Source: JAGXLC01 sp964585385 (GTDB lineage Bacteria > Bacteroidota > Bacteroidia > Bacteroidales > UBA12077). Taken from it: a stretch of 64,000 bases of DNA. Of the stretch, positions 1 through 8,280 are shown piece by piece; within the stretch, counting starts at the first letter, position 1, and the number at the start of each line of letters is the position of its first letter. The notes below the pieces were generated by a model. The model made no database searches and was not told where the DNA came from. It was given only the letters and a program-made list of their open reading frames with translations. Position numbers and translations under genes: made by a program. The stretch lies in contig CAZPDP010000007.1 in NCBI GenBank assembly GCA_964585385.1, positions 33,022-97,021 of the forward strand, written 5' to 3'.

Positions 1-562
1 GACCACTTGAAGTAACCTGTTTGAAATCAAGACCATATTCTTTGATAGCCTTTTCGGTATTTCTGTGGATACCAGCACCACTTCCGATACCGATAATTTT
101 ACCATCAAATTTTTTAACATGGTCATTCAACTGTGGTATAGAGTCAATGTCCACATATTGTGGAACAACCAAACCAGTAGTACCACCACTGAATGATTCC
201 CCGATTTTCTTCAGGTTATCGCCATATTCTTCCCAGTAATCTGAGTGAGTGTGAGGTAACCAGGCATCTAAGAAAAGGTCAGCATCACCTTTTGCTATAG
301 ACGCGTAAATTGGTCCTGGTTCAAGTGGTGTAATTTTCACATCGTAACCTTTATCTTCGAGGGCTGCTTTAGCCAGGTTTGTGAAAGCAATGCCTTCTGC
401 CCAGTTAGGATACAAGATTTTAACTTGTTGTTCTTTATTGGCAGCACCTTTAGCTTCTTCGCCCTCCTTTTTGGCACCTTGTTTACAGGCTGTAAAACTC
501 AATACCGCAGCTCCAATAAGTACTGCGAAAAGTGTTTTAAAATTAATACTTAGTTTTTGCAT
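1..562 (-). CDS. Glycine betaine ABC transporter substrate-binding lipoprotein (partial, C-terminus outside window)
   Basis: Periplasmic binding component of a quaternary-amine (glycine betaine/proline) uptake system, OpuAC family. Translating the minus strand from the ATG at 562 gives MQKLSINFKT, a hydrophobic signal segment and a lipobox-like SFTAC with the lipidated Cys at residue 26, then a charged linker. The mature part starts with a VKILYPNWAEG-type segment, and a DADLFLDAWLP stretch follows; both are characteristic of OpuAC-type binding proteins. About 187 codons are present and the frame is open to the window edge, so the C-terminal third or so is missing. It lies 53 bases after the permease gene on the same strand, giving the order ATPase, permease, binding protein. 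Substrate specificity is inferred from family and context. Confidence 0.9.
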   Translation of the reverse strand, partial: MQKLSINFKTLFAVLIGAAVLSFTACKQGAKKEGEEAKGAANKEQQVKILYPNWAEGIAFTNLAKAALEDKGYDVKITPLEPGPIYASIAKGDADLFLDAWLPHTHSDYWEEYGDNLKKIGESFSGGTTGLVVPQYVDIDSIPQLNDHVKKFDGKIIGIGSGAGIHRNTEKAIKEYGLDFKQVTSSG

Positions 563-615
563 AGTTAACTTCTCCTTTTTTGGTTAGTAAATTGATTATA
601 ATAAATCGTATATAG

Positions 616-1500
616 TTATTCTTCATCAGAAACTTGTTTTCTGGAAATACCGAGAGCTTGCGTCACGCGGTCGAGGAATATGGCAAGAATAACAATTCCT
701 ACTCCAGCTTCAAAACCAAGTGCCATATCCGCTTTCAGGATTCCTTTGTAAACAGCTTGTCCAAGACCTCCTGCACCTACCATAGATGCTATAACTACCA
801 TTGAAAGTGCAAGCATAATTACCTGGTTTACACCGGCAAGTATTGTTGGCTTTGCAAGGGGTATCTGTACTTTGTATAACAATTGCCTTTGTGTACAACC
901 AAAAGCCATGGAGGCCTCCACTACATCTTGCTGTACATTCCTGATTCCAAGATTTGTTAGTCGTACAGCCGGTGGTAATGAAAATACAATGGTTGCAATT
1001 ACACCCGGTACGTTTCCTACGCTAAAGAATATAATGGCAGGAATCAGGTAAACAAAAGGCGGAAGTGTCTGCATAAAGTCAAGAACAGGCCGGATTATTT
1101 TCTCTGCATTATCATGCCGGGCAGCATATATACCCAGCGGTATACCAAGAACTAATGCAATAAGAGCTGAAACAAGAATCAAGGCAATGGTTTGCATTGT
1201 TTCTATCCAGTATCCCATACCATACAACAAGAGCAAGCCAAGAATAGTGAATATCATGATGCCTCCACCAGCTTTCCAGGCTTTTTTTGTAAAGGGCTTA
1301 TGTCCTTTTGATGTCATCAAAAATGCAATGACAGCCAAAATTACTATCATGAGGTAGGCATTGGGAAAAAGCAATACATTTTGCAATGAAGTAACCATTG
1401 CATCAACTCCAACGGTAATACCGTCAAAGAAACCCGCGGCATTAGCAGAAAGCCAATCAACAGCGCTTTCTACCCATTCACCTAAAGGTATATCTATCAT
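616..1500 (-). CDS. proW: Glycine betaine/proline ABC transporter permease (ProW/OpuAB-like)
   Basis: Inner-membrane channel subunit of the betaine importer, 294 residues. An N-terminal segment rich in acidic residues and two hydrophobic helices (about 45-60 and 78-95) precede the BPD_transp_1 core from about residue 100 to 285. The core carries the cytoplasmic coupling loop EASMAFGCTQRQLLYKVQIP, where it would dock on the ATPase. The length and N-terminal extension resemble ProW of E. coli more than the shorter OpuC permeases. The start ATG at 1500 overlaps the TGA of the upstream ATPase gene (ATGA at 1500-1497), so translational coupling is likely. Function is assigned from family membership and operon position. 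Confidence 0.93.
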   Translation of the reverse strand: MIDIPLGEWVESAVDWLSANAAGFFDGITVGVDAMVTSLQNVLLFPNAYLMIVILAVIAFLMTSKGHKPFTKKAWKAGGGIMIFTILGLLLLYGMGYWIETMQTIALILVSALIALVLGIPLGIYAARHDNAEKIIRPVLDFMQTLPPFVYLIPAIIFFSVGNVPGVIATIVFSLPPAVRLTNLGIRNVQQDVVEASMAFGCTQRQLLYKVQIPLAKPTILAGVNQVIMLALSMVVIASMVGAGGLGQAVYKGILKADMALGFEAGVGIVILAIFLDRVTQALGISRKQVSDEE

Positions 1501-2735
1501 AGGTTAACTCCTCCTTCTTTTCTAATTTGTTGAACTTCTTTTCTTTCTTTACCTATCATTTCTGCAATCACTGTTGAGTGAACAACGACTCCAATAAGCT
1601 TTTTATTTTCATCTACTACAGCCAGGTTTAAATCGGTATCCAGAAACATAGGCAATAACTCATTAACAGGTGTTTCTTTGGTAACCGCTGTTACTTCTTC
1701 TTTTGTGTACATAAACTCCTTAACATCTCTCATTCCTTTATCTTCCATCTCCTTCATATCATTGTCTTTTACAAAACCCAGGAATTTAGTATCTTCATCG
1801 ATAACAGGCAAAGAAGTAACCCCTGCATTACTCATTTTTCTAAGAGCAGCGCGCGGCCCGTCCTGTTTAATCCTTACACTGGCAGGATTTTTAAACATTA
1901 CAGTACCAGCAGTGACAATACCCCCTCGGTCTACATTTTCAACAAATGCACGAACATAATCATCGGCGGGATTTGTAAGAATTTCTTCGGGTGTACCAAT
2001 TTGCACAATGATACCGTCTTTCATAATGGCAATCCGGTCACCTAATTTAAGGGCCTCATCCAGATCGTGGGTGATAAATAGTATCGTTTTCTGTACTTTT
2101 TCCTGGAGTTGCAGCAGTTCATCCTGCATGTTTGTACGAATGAGCGGGTCAAGCGCACTAAAGGCCTCATCCATTAAAAGGATTTCGGGATCTGTAGCCA
2201 AAGCTCTTGCCAGACCAACTCTTTGCTGCATACCACCGCTTAACTGTCCGGTCATTTTCTCTTCATAACCTTCCAGACCAACAGTTTTAATTACCTCGTA
2301 TGCTTTATTAATTCGTGTTTCTTCATCCACTCCCTGTATTTCCAGTCCGAACGCAACATTTGAACTAACTGTCCGGTGGGGTAACAAGCCAAAATGCTGA
2401 AAGACCATAGTCATTTTCTTACGACGAATTTCCAGTCGAAGCTGTGTTTCATCAGCTTCCATAACATCATCATCGTCGACTAAAATCTTACCATTTGTGG
2501 GTTCAATAAGTCTGTTAAAACATCTCAGTAAGGTAGACTTTCCGCTACCGGAAAGACCCATTACAACAAAAACTTCTCCTTCCTCAATTTCAAAGCTGAC
2601 ATCGTTCACACCAACAGTACATCCTGTCTCATGTAAAATTTCGGTTTTACTCTTTCCTTGCTTGAGAAGTTCTTGTGCCTCCTTTGCCCGTTTTCCAAAG
2701 ATGACACTTATATTTTCTACTTTGATTTTACTCAT
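1497..2735 (-). CDS. proV: Glycine betaine/proline ABC transporter ATP-binding protein with CBS pair (ProV/OpuAA-like)
   Basis: ATPase that drives the betaine importer, 412 residues. Walker A GLSGSGKS is at 60-67, the ABC signature LSGGMQQR at 165-172 and Walker B LLMDE at 186-190. The C-terminal third (about 280-405) holds two CBS domains, which in OpuA-type transporters are linked to ionic-strength sensing. The N-terminal ~45 residues match the helical lead-in seen in ProV. It is the first gene of the transporter operon, and a TAAATTTG box lies about 28 bases upstream. The ATG at 2735 is the first in frame. A CBS role in osmotic gating here is known for the family, not shown by this sequence. 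Confidence 0.94.
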   Translation of the reverse strand: MSKIKVENISVIFGKRAKEAQELLKQGKSKTEILHETGCTVGVNDVSFEIEEGEVFVVMGLSGSGKSTLLRCFNRLIEPTNGKILVDDDDVMEADETQLRLEIRRKKMTMVFQHFGLLPHRTVSSNVAFGLEIQGVDEETRINKAYEVIKTVGLEGYEEKMTGQLSGGMQQRVGLARALATDPEILLMDEAFSALDPLIRTNMQDELLQLQEKVQKTILFITHDLDEALKLGDRIAIMKDGIIVQIGTPEEILTNPADDYVRAFVENVDRGGIVTAGTVMFKNPASVRIKQDGPRAALRKMSNAGVTSLPVIDEDTKFLGFVKDNDMKEMEDKGMRDVKEFMYTKEEVTAVTKETPVNELLPMFLDTDLNLAVVDENKKLIGVVVHSTVIAEMIGKERKEVQQIRKEGGVNL

Positions 2736-2762
2736 AAGGCATTTCTAACTATGATCAATTAT

Positions 2763-2770
2763 CAAATTTA
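2763..2770 (-). promoter_or_regulatory. Candidate -7 box for the betaine transporter operon
   Basis: On the minus strand the bases read TAAATTTG, an exact fit to the Bacteroidetes -7 consensus TAnnTTTG, about 28 bases before the ATPase start codon. No clear TTTG -33 element was found at the expected spacing, so this is a candidate only. Confidence 0.4.
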
Positions 2771-2820
2771 GGGAAAAATTTAGTAATTAAAAAATTATTC
2801 GTAGTGAAATCATTACTATA

Positions 2821-2867
2821 AAAAGAACTCAAAAGCTCCTCATTCCAGATAAACCAGAATAAGGAGC
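2821..2867 (-). terminator. Rho-independent terminator after the outer-membrane barrel gene
   Basis: On the minus strand GCTCCTTATTCTGG pairs with CTGGAATGAGGAGC (with three G-U pairs) around a five-base loop. It is followed by TTTTGAGTTCTTTTT. It lies 26 bases past the stop of the barrel gene and separates it from the betaine operon, so the two are probably distinct transcription units. Confidence 0.6.
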
Positions 2868-2892
2868 AATTGATTAGTCCCTGTATTTTATA

Positions 2893-4170
2893 TTAGAAAT
2901 AATAACCAATGTTGATGTTGAAACGGGTGTTCCAATCAACTTCATCGATAGGTACTGGCTCTCCAGCTTTGGTTGCATCATCAGTATAGTAGAATTTACC
3001 GTCATCGGCCGGGTCGTTTGAATAGGTTCTTCCTGTTCCCAGACCTACACCAAAGTTTTCAGTTAACCAGGGTTGATTTTTACCCATAGCCAGGTCAACA
3101 TAAGTATAAATGCTTCCTGCAGTCATCAGGAATCCGGGTACTAAGTGATAGCTATCAGTGAAATCTTCATTAGCCTTGTCAATCAGAGTAAAGTCCAGAT
3201 AAGGCTGAATGTTTGAAATGGGTCCAATCTCAACAGGAATGGAATAAGCAAGGCCTGCAACATATAAGCTTGCTTCTTTAGCTACCATATAATTGAAGCC
3301 ATACGCTCCCATTTGAACCATTTCAATATCTTCTCCCTGGTTGTCCTTAGCATTATAGTTGTAATTGATATATTCAGCTTTCAGGTTGAAACCACCGCCG
3401 AAATTACCAACTACGTGACCGGCAAAAACACTTGACATTTCTGATTCTTCAAGAGCGCTGTTATAAATACCACCGAATTGTCCGGAAACACCAATTTCCC
3501 AGTCTTCATTCAAATTGTAGGCAGCACGAACGTTAAACTGATTTAATTCCCTAATGCTAACCTGATTACCTGTTGAAGGCGCTGTAAAAGGTGTAGCAGT
3601 AATGTCGTATGAATAACGACCTGCTCCTGCATTACCAAATGTCACATCTCCTCCGTAAATTGGTCCTTCAGGTTCTGCCTGTCTAAAATATGAGAATGAT
3701 AATTTCAGCTTATCGCTTGGTGTATAATCAAAATTAATACCCATGTCATAATCGTCCTCAAGACCTACATAATATGGTCCCTGGAACCACCATGAGTGTG
3801 AAGCATAGGTTGTTATACCAAAGGGTACCTGGGGAACACCTAATTCCATGTACAGGTTATCGGAAAGTGCATAACCTAAGAAACCATGGTGAATAAAGTG
3901 TGAACCAAACGTTGGGTAGAAGCGGTATTCAAAACTAAGATCAACACCGGCCATACTACCATCAACATTTAATCTCCATGTATCCCATGTAAAATAGGTA
4001 TCCGTTGCGGTAGGATCCGATTCATAATTTTGGCTTACTAAGTTGTACCTCATTGCTCCCCCAAAGGTAAAACCTTCTTCATCATCCTGTGCTAAAGATG
4101 ATATTGGGTTAAGGAACAATGCTAGAATAAAAAATGCAATTAATGTTTTCATCATGTTTTTTGTCCTCAT
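2893..4170 (-). CDS. Outer-membrane beta-barrel protein, porin-like
   Basis: A 425-residue exported protein. A signal peptide ends near SSLAQ (about residue 28), followed by an acidic mature N-terminus and alternating hydrophobic/polar strands throughout. The chain ends FNINIGYYF, a C-terminal strand with a terminal aromatic residue as expected for BAM-assembled barrels. The size fits a 16-18-stranded porin, but no specific porin family could be named with certainty. In-frame ATG codons at 4155 and 4152 are alternative starts, and the signal peptide works from any of them. A candidate promoter lies about 52 bases upstream and a hairpin terminator follows. Its position next to the betaine genes may reflect a shared role in osmolyte entry, but the terminator between them argues against one operon. 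Confidence 0.75.
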   Translation of the reverse strand: MRTKNMMKTLIAFFILALFLNPISSLAQDDEEGFTFGGAMRYNLVSQNYESDPTATDTYFTWDTWRLNVDGSMAGVDLSFEYRFYPTFGSHFIHHGFLGYALSDNLYMELGVPQVPFGITTYASHSWWFQGPYYVGLEDDYDMGINFDYTPSDKLKLSFSYFRQAEPEGPIYGGDVTFGNAGAGRYSYDITATPFTAPSTGNQVSIRELNQFNVRAAYNLNEDWEIGVSGQFGGIYNSALEESEMSSVFAGHVVGNFGGGFNLKAEYINYNYNAKDNQGEDIEMVQMGAYGFNYMVAKEASLYVAGLAYSIPVEIGPISNIQPYLDFTLIDKANEDFTDSYHLVPGFLMTAGSIYTYVDLAMGKNQPWLTENFGVGLGTGRTYSNDPADDGKFYYTDDATKAGEPVPIDEVDWNTRFNINIGYYF

Positions 4171-4221
4171 AAACTTTAATTTTTGGGTTAGTATTTATAT
4201 TTATTCTAATTAAACGCAAGA

Positions 4222-4229
4222 CAAATCTA
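4222..4229 (-). promoter_or_regulatory. Candidate -7 box for the outer-membrane barrel gene
   Basis: The minus strand reads TAGATTTG, matching TAnnTTTG, and sits about 52 bases before the start codon. A T-rich segment lies at roughly the -33 distance but is not a clean TTTG. Confidence 0.4.
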
Positions 4230-4643
4230 AAAAGAAAAATTTCGTATAAAACATATTTTAAGGAAAACCCTGATAAAAAAATAAACCCTAAGATGTCAAA
4301 ATACTAATTTTCAAAAACTTACATAATGTTAATTTTTTAAGATATTTTCTTTAACAAGAATTTAAAACATTTGCAACGAATAATACATTTGCAAATAGCT
4401 GATATTTAATTTATTATAAAACATACCCCTATATCAATCTCATAATCAGCAAAAAGTGTATTCTGTAGAAAACATCACTTTACATACAATTATCAGTAAG
4501 GAATGTTCAAAAATTTGTTAGGGAAGAACTAAATTCTCCCTTTATATTTATACTGTCTAAATAAGGAATAGAGTTTTTCAAAATGGTTATCGATTATCAT
4601 AAAACTCTATTTTTCTGTAAAATGATGCATGAAAGGTTAGCAA

Positions 4644-4670
4644 TAAAAAAGGCCACATTTCTGCGGCCTT
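4644..4670 (-). terminator. Terminator of the tRNA-Phe transcript
   Basis: On the minus strand AAGGCCGCA-GAAA-TGTGGCCTT forms a nine-pair stem (one G-U) with a GAAA tetraloop, directly followed by TTTTTTATTG. It starts 5 bases past the tRNA 3' end. Confidence 0.85.
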
Positions 4671-4674
4671 CCTG

Positions 4675-4747
<73 letters not shown>

Positions 4748-4895
4748 ATTGCGATTAAGCGATTGCAAAAGTACGTAAAAAAATTAATTTGCAAAATATT
4801 CTTTTTGAAATTTTCATTATTTAAAAAAGTTTTAAATATCCTGATTGGTGGCGAAAGGAAAGAGAAATTCATTTTGAACACTACTAATCAAAAAA

Positions 4896-4924
4896 TTGTA
4901 TCTTGTTGATATTTTATATTTTTG
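4896..4924 (+). promoter_or_regulatory. Candidate promoter of the M16 peptidase operon
   Basis: TTG at 4896-4898, an 18-base spacer and TATTTTTG at 4917-4924 fit the Bacteroidetes promoter pattern TTG / TAnnTTTG. The ATG at 4943 follows within 18 bases, so the leader would be very short. Confidence 0.45.
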
Positions 4925-4942
4925 CGTGATTAATTGCAAATA

Positions 4943-6163
4943 ATGAAATATTATACAAAAATACTGAATAACGGCCTCAAACTTATTCATCTTCCGGTTG
5001 AATCTGAGGTTGCACATTGTGGTTTAATCATAAATGCCGGTTCCAGGGATGAGGAGGACCATGAACAAGGGATTGCCCATTTTATTGAGCATCTCATGTT
5101 TAAAGGTACTAAAAAACGAAAAGCATTTCATATCCTAAGCAGAATGGATGATGTGGGGGGTGAAATTAATGCATACACAAGCAAGGAGGAAACCTGTGTA
5201 CATAGCTCTTTTATTCGCAAAGAATATGAACGAGCTCTTGAGCTCATTTCTGATATAACCTTTAACTCGATTTTCCCGGGAACAGAAATGAACAAAGAAC
5301 GCAGCATTATCCTGGATGAAATAAACTCCTACCTGGATGCGCCATCAGAATCAATTTACGATGATTTTGAAGAACTTATCTTTAAAAACCAGCCGCTTGG
5401 TAAAAATATTCTCGGAAAACCGGATAATCTGAAGAAATTTACCAAAGAAGATATCGAACATTTCATAAAAAGAAATTATAAACCCAATGATATGGTGTTG
5501 GGCTCGGTAGGTAAGATAGATTTTGAAAAACTTACCAGACTGACAGAAAAATATTTTGGGAATTTCCCTTCAGGTTCAGATAAAAAACACAGGACTCCTT
5601 TCAAAAATTACACACCGGCAAAAACCACTGTCCGGAAAGCCACAAATCAGGCTCATTGCATGATAGGAAATATTGCATACAGCATGTATCATCCTAAGTC
5701 ATACTCTATGGCACTAATGGATAATCTGATCGGTGGACCCGGACTGAACACCCGCCTGAATATGCAACTGCGCGAAAAGCTTGGCTATGTATACCATGTG
5801 GAATCGAACTATACTGCATTCTCTGATATTGGTCTGTTCTCCGTTTATTTTGGAAGTGAGAAAGAAAAAGTAGAGCGAACCCTTCAACATATTCATAAAG
5901 AATTTAAAACATTAAGGGATAAAAAGCTGGGTACAATACAACTCAGCCGGGCTAGGAAACAACTTTACGGACAAATTGCAATTAGCGCTGAAAACAATTC
6001 AAACCTCCTGCTTTCTATAAGCAAAAGCTACCTTATGAAAAACAGGGTGGATTCACTGGAAGAAATCTATTCCAAAATTCATAATATATCAGCCGAAGAT
6101 ATCCTGGAAACAGCTAATGAAATACTCATTCCCGATCAATTGTCAACTTTGATATACTATTAA
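4943..6163 (+). CDS. M16 family zinc metallopeptidase (insulinase/processing-peptidase-like)
   Basis: A 406-residue single-repeat M16 peptidase. The inverted zinc motif HFIEH lies at residues 46-50 (His46, Glu49, His50), and the third ligand is Glu126 in ILDEINSY, 76 residues after His50, the family's usual spacing. The C-terminal half contains the inactive M16_C domain with a GPGLNTRLNMQLREKLGYVY-type substrate segment. No signal peptide is visible, so a cytoplasmic location is likely. The ATG at 4943 was chosen over an upstream in-frame TTG at 4934 because the residues after it match the usual N-terminus. The O-methyltransferase gene follows after 2 bases, so the two are co-transcribed. The physiological substrate is unknown. 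Confidence 0.93.
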   Translation: MKYYTKILNNGLKLIHLPVESEVAHCGLIINAGSRDEEDHEQGIAHFIEHLMFKGTKKRKAFHILSRMDDVGGEINAYTSKEETCVHSSFIRKEYERALELISDITFNSIFPGTEMNKERSIILDEINSYLDAPSESIYDDFEELIFKNQPLGKNILGKPDNLKKFTKEDIEHFIKRNYKPNDMVLGSVGKIDFEKLTRLTEKYFGNFPSGSDKKHRTPFKNYTPAKTTVRKATNQAHCMIGNIAYSMYHPKSYSMALMDNLIGGPGLNTRLNMQLREKLGYVYHVESNYTAFSDIGLFSVYFGSEKEKVERTLQHIHKEFKTLRDKKLGTIQLSRARKQLYGQIAISAENNSNLLLSISKSYLMKNRVDSLEEIYSKIHNISAEDILETANEILIPDQLSTLIYY

Positions 6164-6165
6164 CC

Positions 6166-6807
6166 ATGATGGATATTTCTGAAGAAATTGAAAAATATAT
6201 AATAGACCATTCTGATAAAGAGGATGCTCTTCTCTATGAACTATTCAGGGAAACTCATAAGAAAGTCCTTCACCCAAGAATGATATCAGGTTACCTTCAG
6301 GGCAAATTGCTTGAAATGCTGACCAAAATGATTAAACCGCATAATGTTCTTGAAATCGGCACTTATACAGGATATTCTGCTATCTGTATTGCAAAAGGCC
6401 TGGAAAAGGACAGTAAGCTTACAACAATCGAAGTGAATGATGAGCTTGAAGAATTTATACGCCATTACATTGAAAAATCAGGACAACAGCATAAAATAAG
6501 CCTGCTCATAGGTAGTGCTCTGCAAATAATACCTACCCTAAACACGAAATTTGATCTTATTTTTATTGATGGAGATAAGCGGGAATACCCTGATTATTTA
6601 AAGTTGAGCAAGCCAAAACTTAAGCCGGGAGGAGTCATTATAGCGGATAACGTTCTATGGGACGGGAAGGTAACGCAGGAAGCCAAAAAGGATGATGAAC
6701 ATACCAGGGGGATTAAGGAATTCAATGATATGATGCAACAAGACATGGATTTAGAGAACCTTATCCTACCCTTACGGGATGGCTTAACGATAGCCCGGAA
6801 AAGATAG
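6166..6807 (+). CDS. SAM-dependent O-methyltransferase (family 3, catechol OMT-like)
   Basis: A 213-residue class I methyltransferase with a short helical N-terminus. SAM motif I is VLEIGTYTGYSAICIA near residue 62, LIFIDGDK comes near 125 and the metal-binding segment ADNVLWDGKV near 155. These are the marks of the divalent-metal-dependent O-methyltransferase_3 family, which methylates small hydroxylated molecules. The first two codons are both ATG (6166 and 6169) and either may serve. It starts 2 bases after the peptidase stop. Its stop abuts a convergent gene with a single base between them. The natural substrate cannot be read from the sequence. Confidence 0.92.
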   Translation: MMDISEEIEKYIIDHSDKEDALLYELFRETHKKVLHPRMISGYLQGKLLEMLTKMIKPHNVLEIGTYTGYSAICIAKGLEKDSKLTTIEVNDELEEFIRHYIEKSGQQHKISLLIGSALQIIPTLNTKFDLIFIDGDKREYPDYLKLSKPKLKPGGVIIADNVLWDGKVTQEAKKDDEHTRGIKEFNDMMQQDMDLENLILPLRDGLTIARKR

Positions 6808-6808
6808 A

Positions 6809-7648
6809 CTATTTTGCAGCTTCCTGGTTAAAAACAGTAAACGAATAGGTTTTTACCTCCCTCATATCAGGGGGTATGGAGAATATCCAGTCAAAAATCA
6901 GGTGGTAATCAACTTTTCGAGTATAAGGGATATCTGCCTTCATAAAAACAAACACAATCCGGTGCATTTCCGATTTCTTTTCAGACTCCAAAATATAATT
7001 GACCTCACGGACGGGAGAATAATTGTCATCGGCTCTCGTAGGAAATTCATATTCCCTGTTTTTTAAAAACGCTCTTGAAGGTTCATAATCGTTGGGATAA
7101 AGCTGATAAGCTTCTTCATTAGTGAACATGAAAATTTTTAAATACCCATCTGCCGAAGGTTTGAAAGAAAAAGCCAGTCTTTCGTCATGATCATAATTCG
7201 GTTTGATGCCTTCAATCCAGTAATCGAATGTCATATCCTCCCGGGTCAAATACTTCAACACAACACAATTAATCTTAACTTCTATCTGCAGCATTCCGTC
7301 TTCTGTGAATGATCTTTTTGAATCAGTCACTTCCACGTTTTTTACAGCACCCTGAACATTTGTAAAAATGTTGGATGCAAACAATTCCTCATATTCCTCG
7401 TCTGTTTCACTCTGAAAATAATCTGTGTATGTATTAATGTTCTCTTTAATTCCGGCTTGTTTGAGAGCGTTAATTTTAGCATTGTTAATTGCTCTTTGTT
7501 TCACCTGTTGGAGGGATTCTGTTTCTCCTCCTGTTGCTGAACCTGTAATATTTTCAAGTTCAATTTTTTCTACTTTTTTCTTTGCTGAGAATGAGACAGG
7601 CAAACCAATAAACACTAAAAGGGCAATAAGGAGTATCTTTTTTTCCAT
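6809..7648 (-). CDS. Secreted protein with a DUF4384-like C-terminal domain
   Basis: A 279-residue exported protein whose signal peptide is cleaved near VSFSA. Residues about 35-120 contain a helical stretch with repeated Gln-Ala-Lys positions and NAKINALKQAGI, resembling the LPP20/flagellar-assembly type of periplasmic domain that precedes many DUF4384 modules. Residues about 150-230 (SADGYLKIFMFTNEEAYQLYPN) match the DUF4384 style of a beta-sandwich with an L-Y-P-N segment. The domain is assigned by eye and is moderately secure. It is the last gene of the minus-strand block that runs down from recQ, with 59 bases to the HD gene. No catalytic residues were recognised. Confidence 0.65.
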   Translation of the reverse strand: MEKKILLIALLVFIGLPVSFSAKKKVEKIELENITGSATGGETESLQQVKQRAINNAKINALKQAGIKENINTYTDYFQSETDEEYEELFASNIFTNVQGAVKNVEVTDSKRSFTEDGMLQIEVKINCVVLKYLTREDMTFDYWIEGIKPNYDHDERLAFSFKPSADGYLKIFMFTNEEAYQLYPNDYEPSRAFLKNREYEFPTRADDNYSPVREVNYILESEKKSEMHRIVFVFMKADIPYTRKVDYHLIFDWIFSIPPDMREVKTYSFTVFNQEAAK

Positions 7649-7707
7649 CTATAATTGTATTAAATGTTGCTTCCAAAAATTTAAAACAAATATCGTGCTA
7701 ATTTGAA

Positions 7708-8262
7708 TTAAAGTCCAATTCTTGTATCTATTTCTTTCATTGCGTTTAATGAAATTTCAATAAATTCATCCAGGGGGATTCCGATTTTTTCACACTCCCT
7801 GATAGTCTCGCGATTCACAGAAGCAGCAAAAGCTTTCTCTTTCATCCTTTTCCGGATTGATTTCGGTTTCACGCTTCTGATTTTTTTATCAGGATAAACC
7901 AAAGCGGTGGCATAGATCAGGCCTGTTATAGTCTCAGCGGCTGCAAGGGCATGCTGAAACTCCGTATTCCTTTCTTTTCCTGTAGCTTCTTCATTGTGCA
8001 TCATGATAGCATCCAGGCTATCTTCATCCATCCCTTCATTTCTCAGAATATCTAAAGCTTCCAGGGCATGTCGCTGAGGATCATCGGCAGTTATCTCAGC
8101 ATCAATATCATGCAGTAAACCTGTTATTGCCCATTTTTCCTCATCTTTGCCCAAACGTTTTGCCAAAGCTCGCATTACGGCTTCGGAAGCATAACAATGG
8201 TACTTCATTTTCTCATCTTTGATGTATTGTTCCAGCAATTGATAAGCTTTTTCAATATTCAT
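7708..8262 (-). CDS. HD-domain hydrolase (HDIG-type)
   Basis: A 184-residue single-domain HD phosphohydrolase. His22 in the first helix, the doublet His51-Asp52 in LLHDIDAE and a later MMHNEEATG segment provide the metal-binding pattern of the HD superfamily. The overall layout, with a vertical KYHCYASEAVMRALA helix, is that of small stand-alone HDIG proteins of unknown substrate (nucleotides or phosphonucleotides in characterised relatives). No GGDEF or response-regulator module is attached. It reads in the same direction as its neighbours, with 18 bases to the LVIVD gene upstream. Confidence 0.88.
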   Translation of the reverse strand: MNIEKAYQLLEQYIKDEKMKYHCYASEAVMRALAKRLGKDEEKWAITGLLHDIDAEITADDPQRHALEALDILRNEGMDEDSLDAIMMHNEEATGKERNTEFQHALAAAETITGLIYATALVYPDKKIRSVKPKSIRKRMKEKAFAASVNRETIRECEKIGIPLDEFIEISLNAMKEIDTRIGL

Positions 8263-8280
8263 AAAGCTAACTTTTTAATG

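Larger units (their letters stand above)
4171..4674. other. Gene-free AT-rich stretch with two hairpins
   Basis: No credible reading frame was seen on either strand. The left end carries the barrel gene's leader. An imperfect hairpin AGGGAAGAA / TTCTCCCT lies near 4518-4540. A longer one at 4567-4612 pairs AATAGAGTTTT with AAAACTCTATT, encloses a second near-palindrome (ATGGTTATC / GATTATCAT), and is followed on the plus strand by a short T-run. This has the shape of a terminator, yet no plus-strand gene precedes it. A small RNA or degenerate gene is possible. The tRNA-Phe terminator occupies the right end. Confidence 0.5.

Noticed and set aside
21..587. Plus-strand frames of 72 and 68 codons at the left edge
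   Set aside because: They lie opposite the lipoprotein gene, whose minus-strand translation is a clear OpuAC-type protein with signal peptide.
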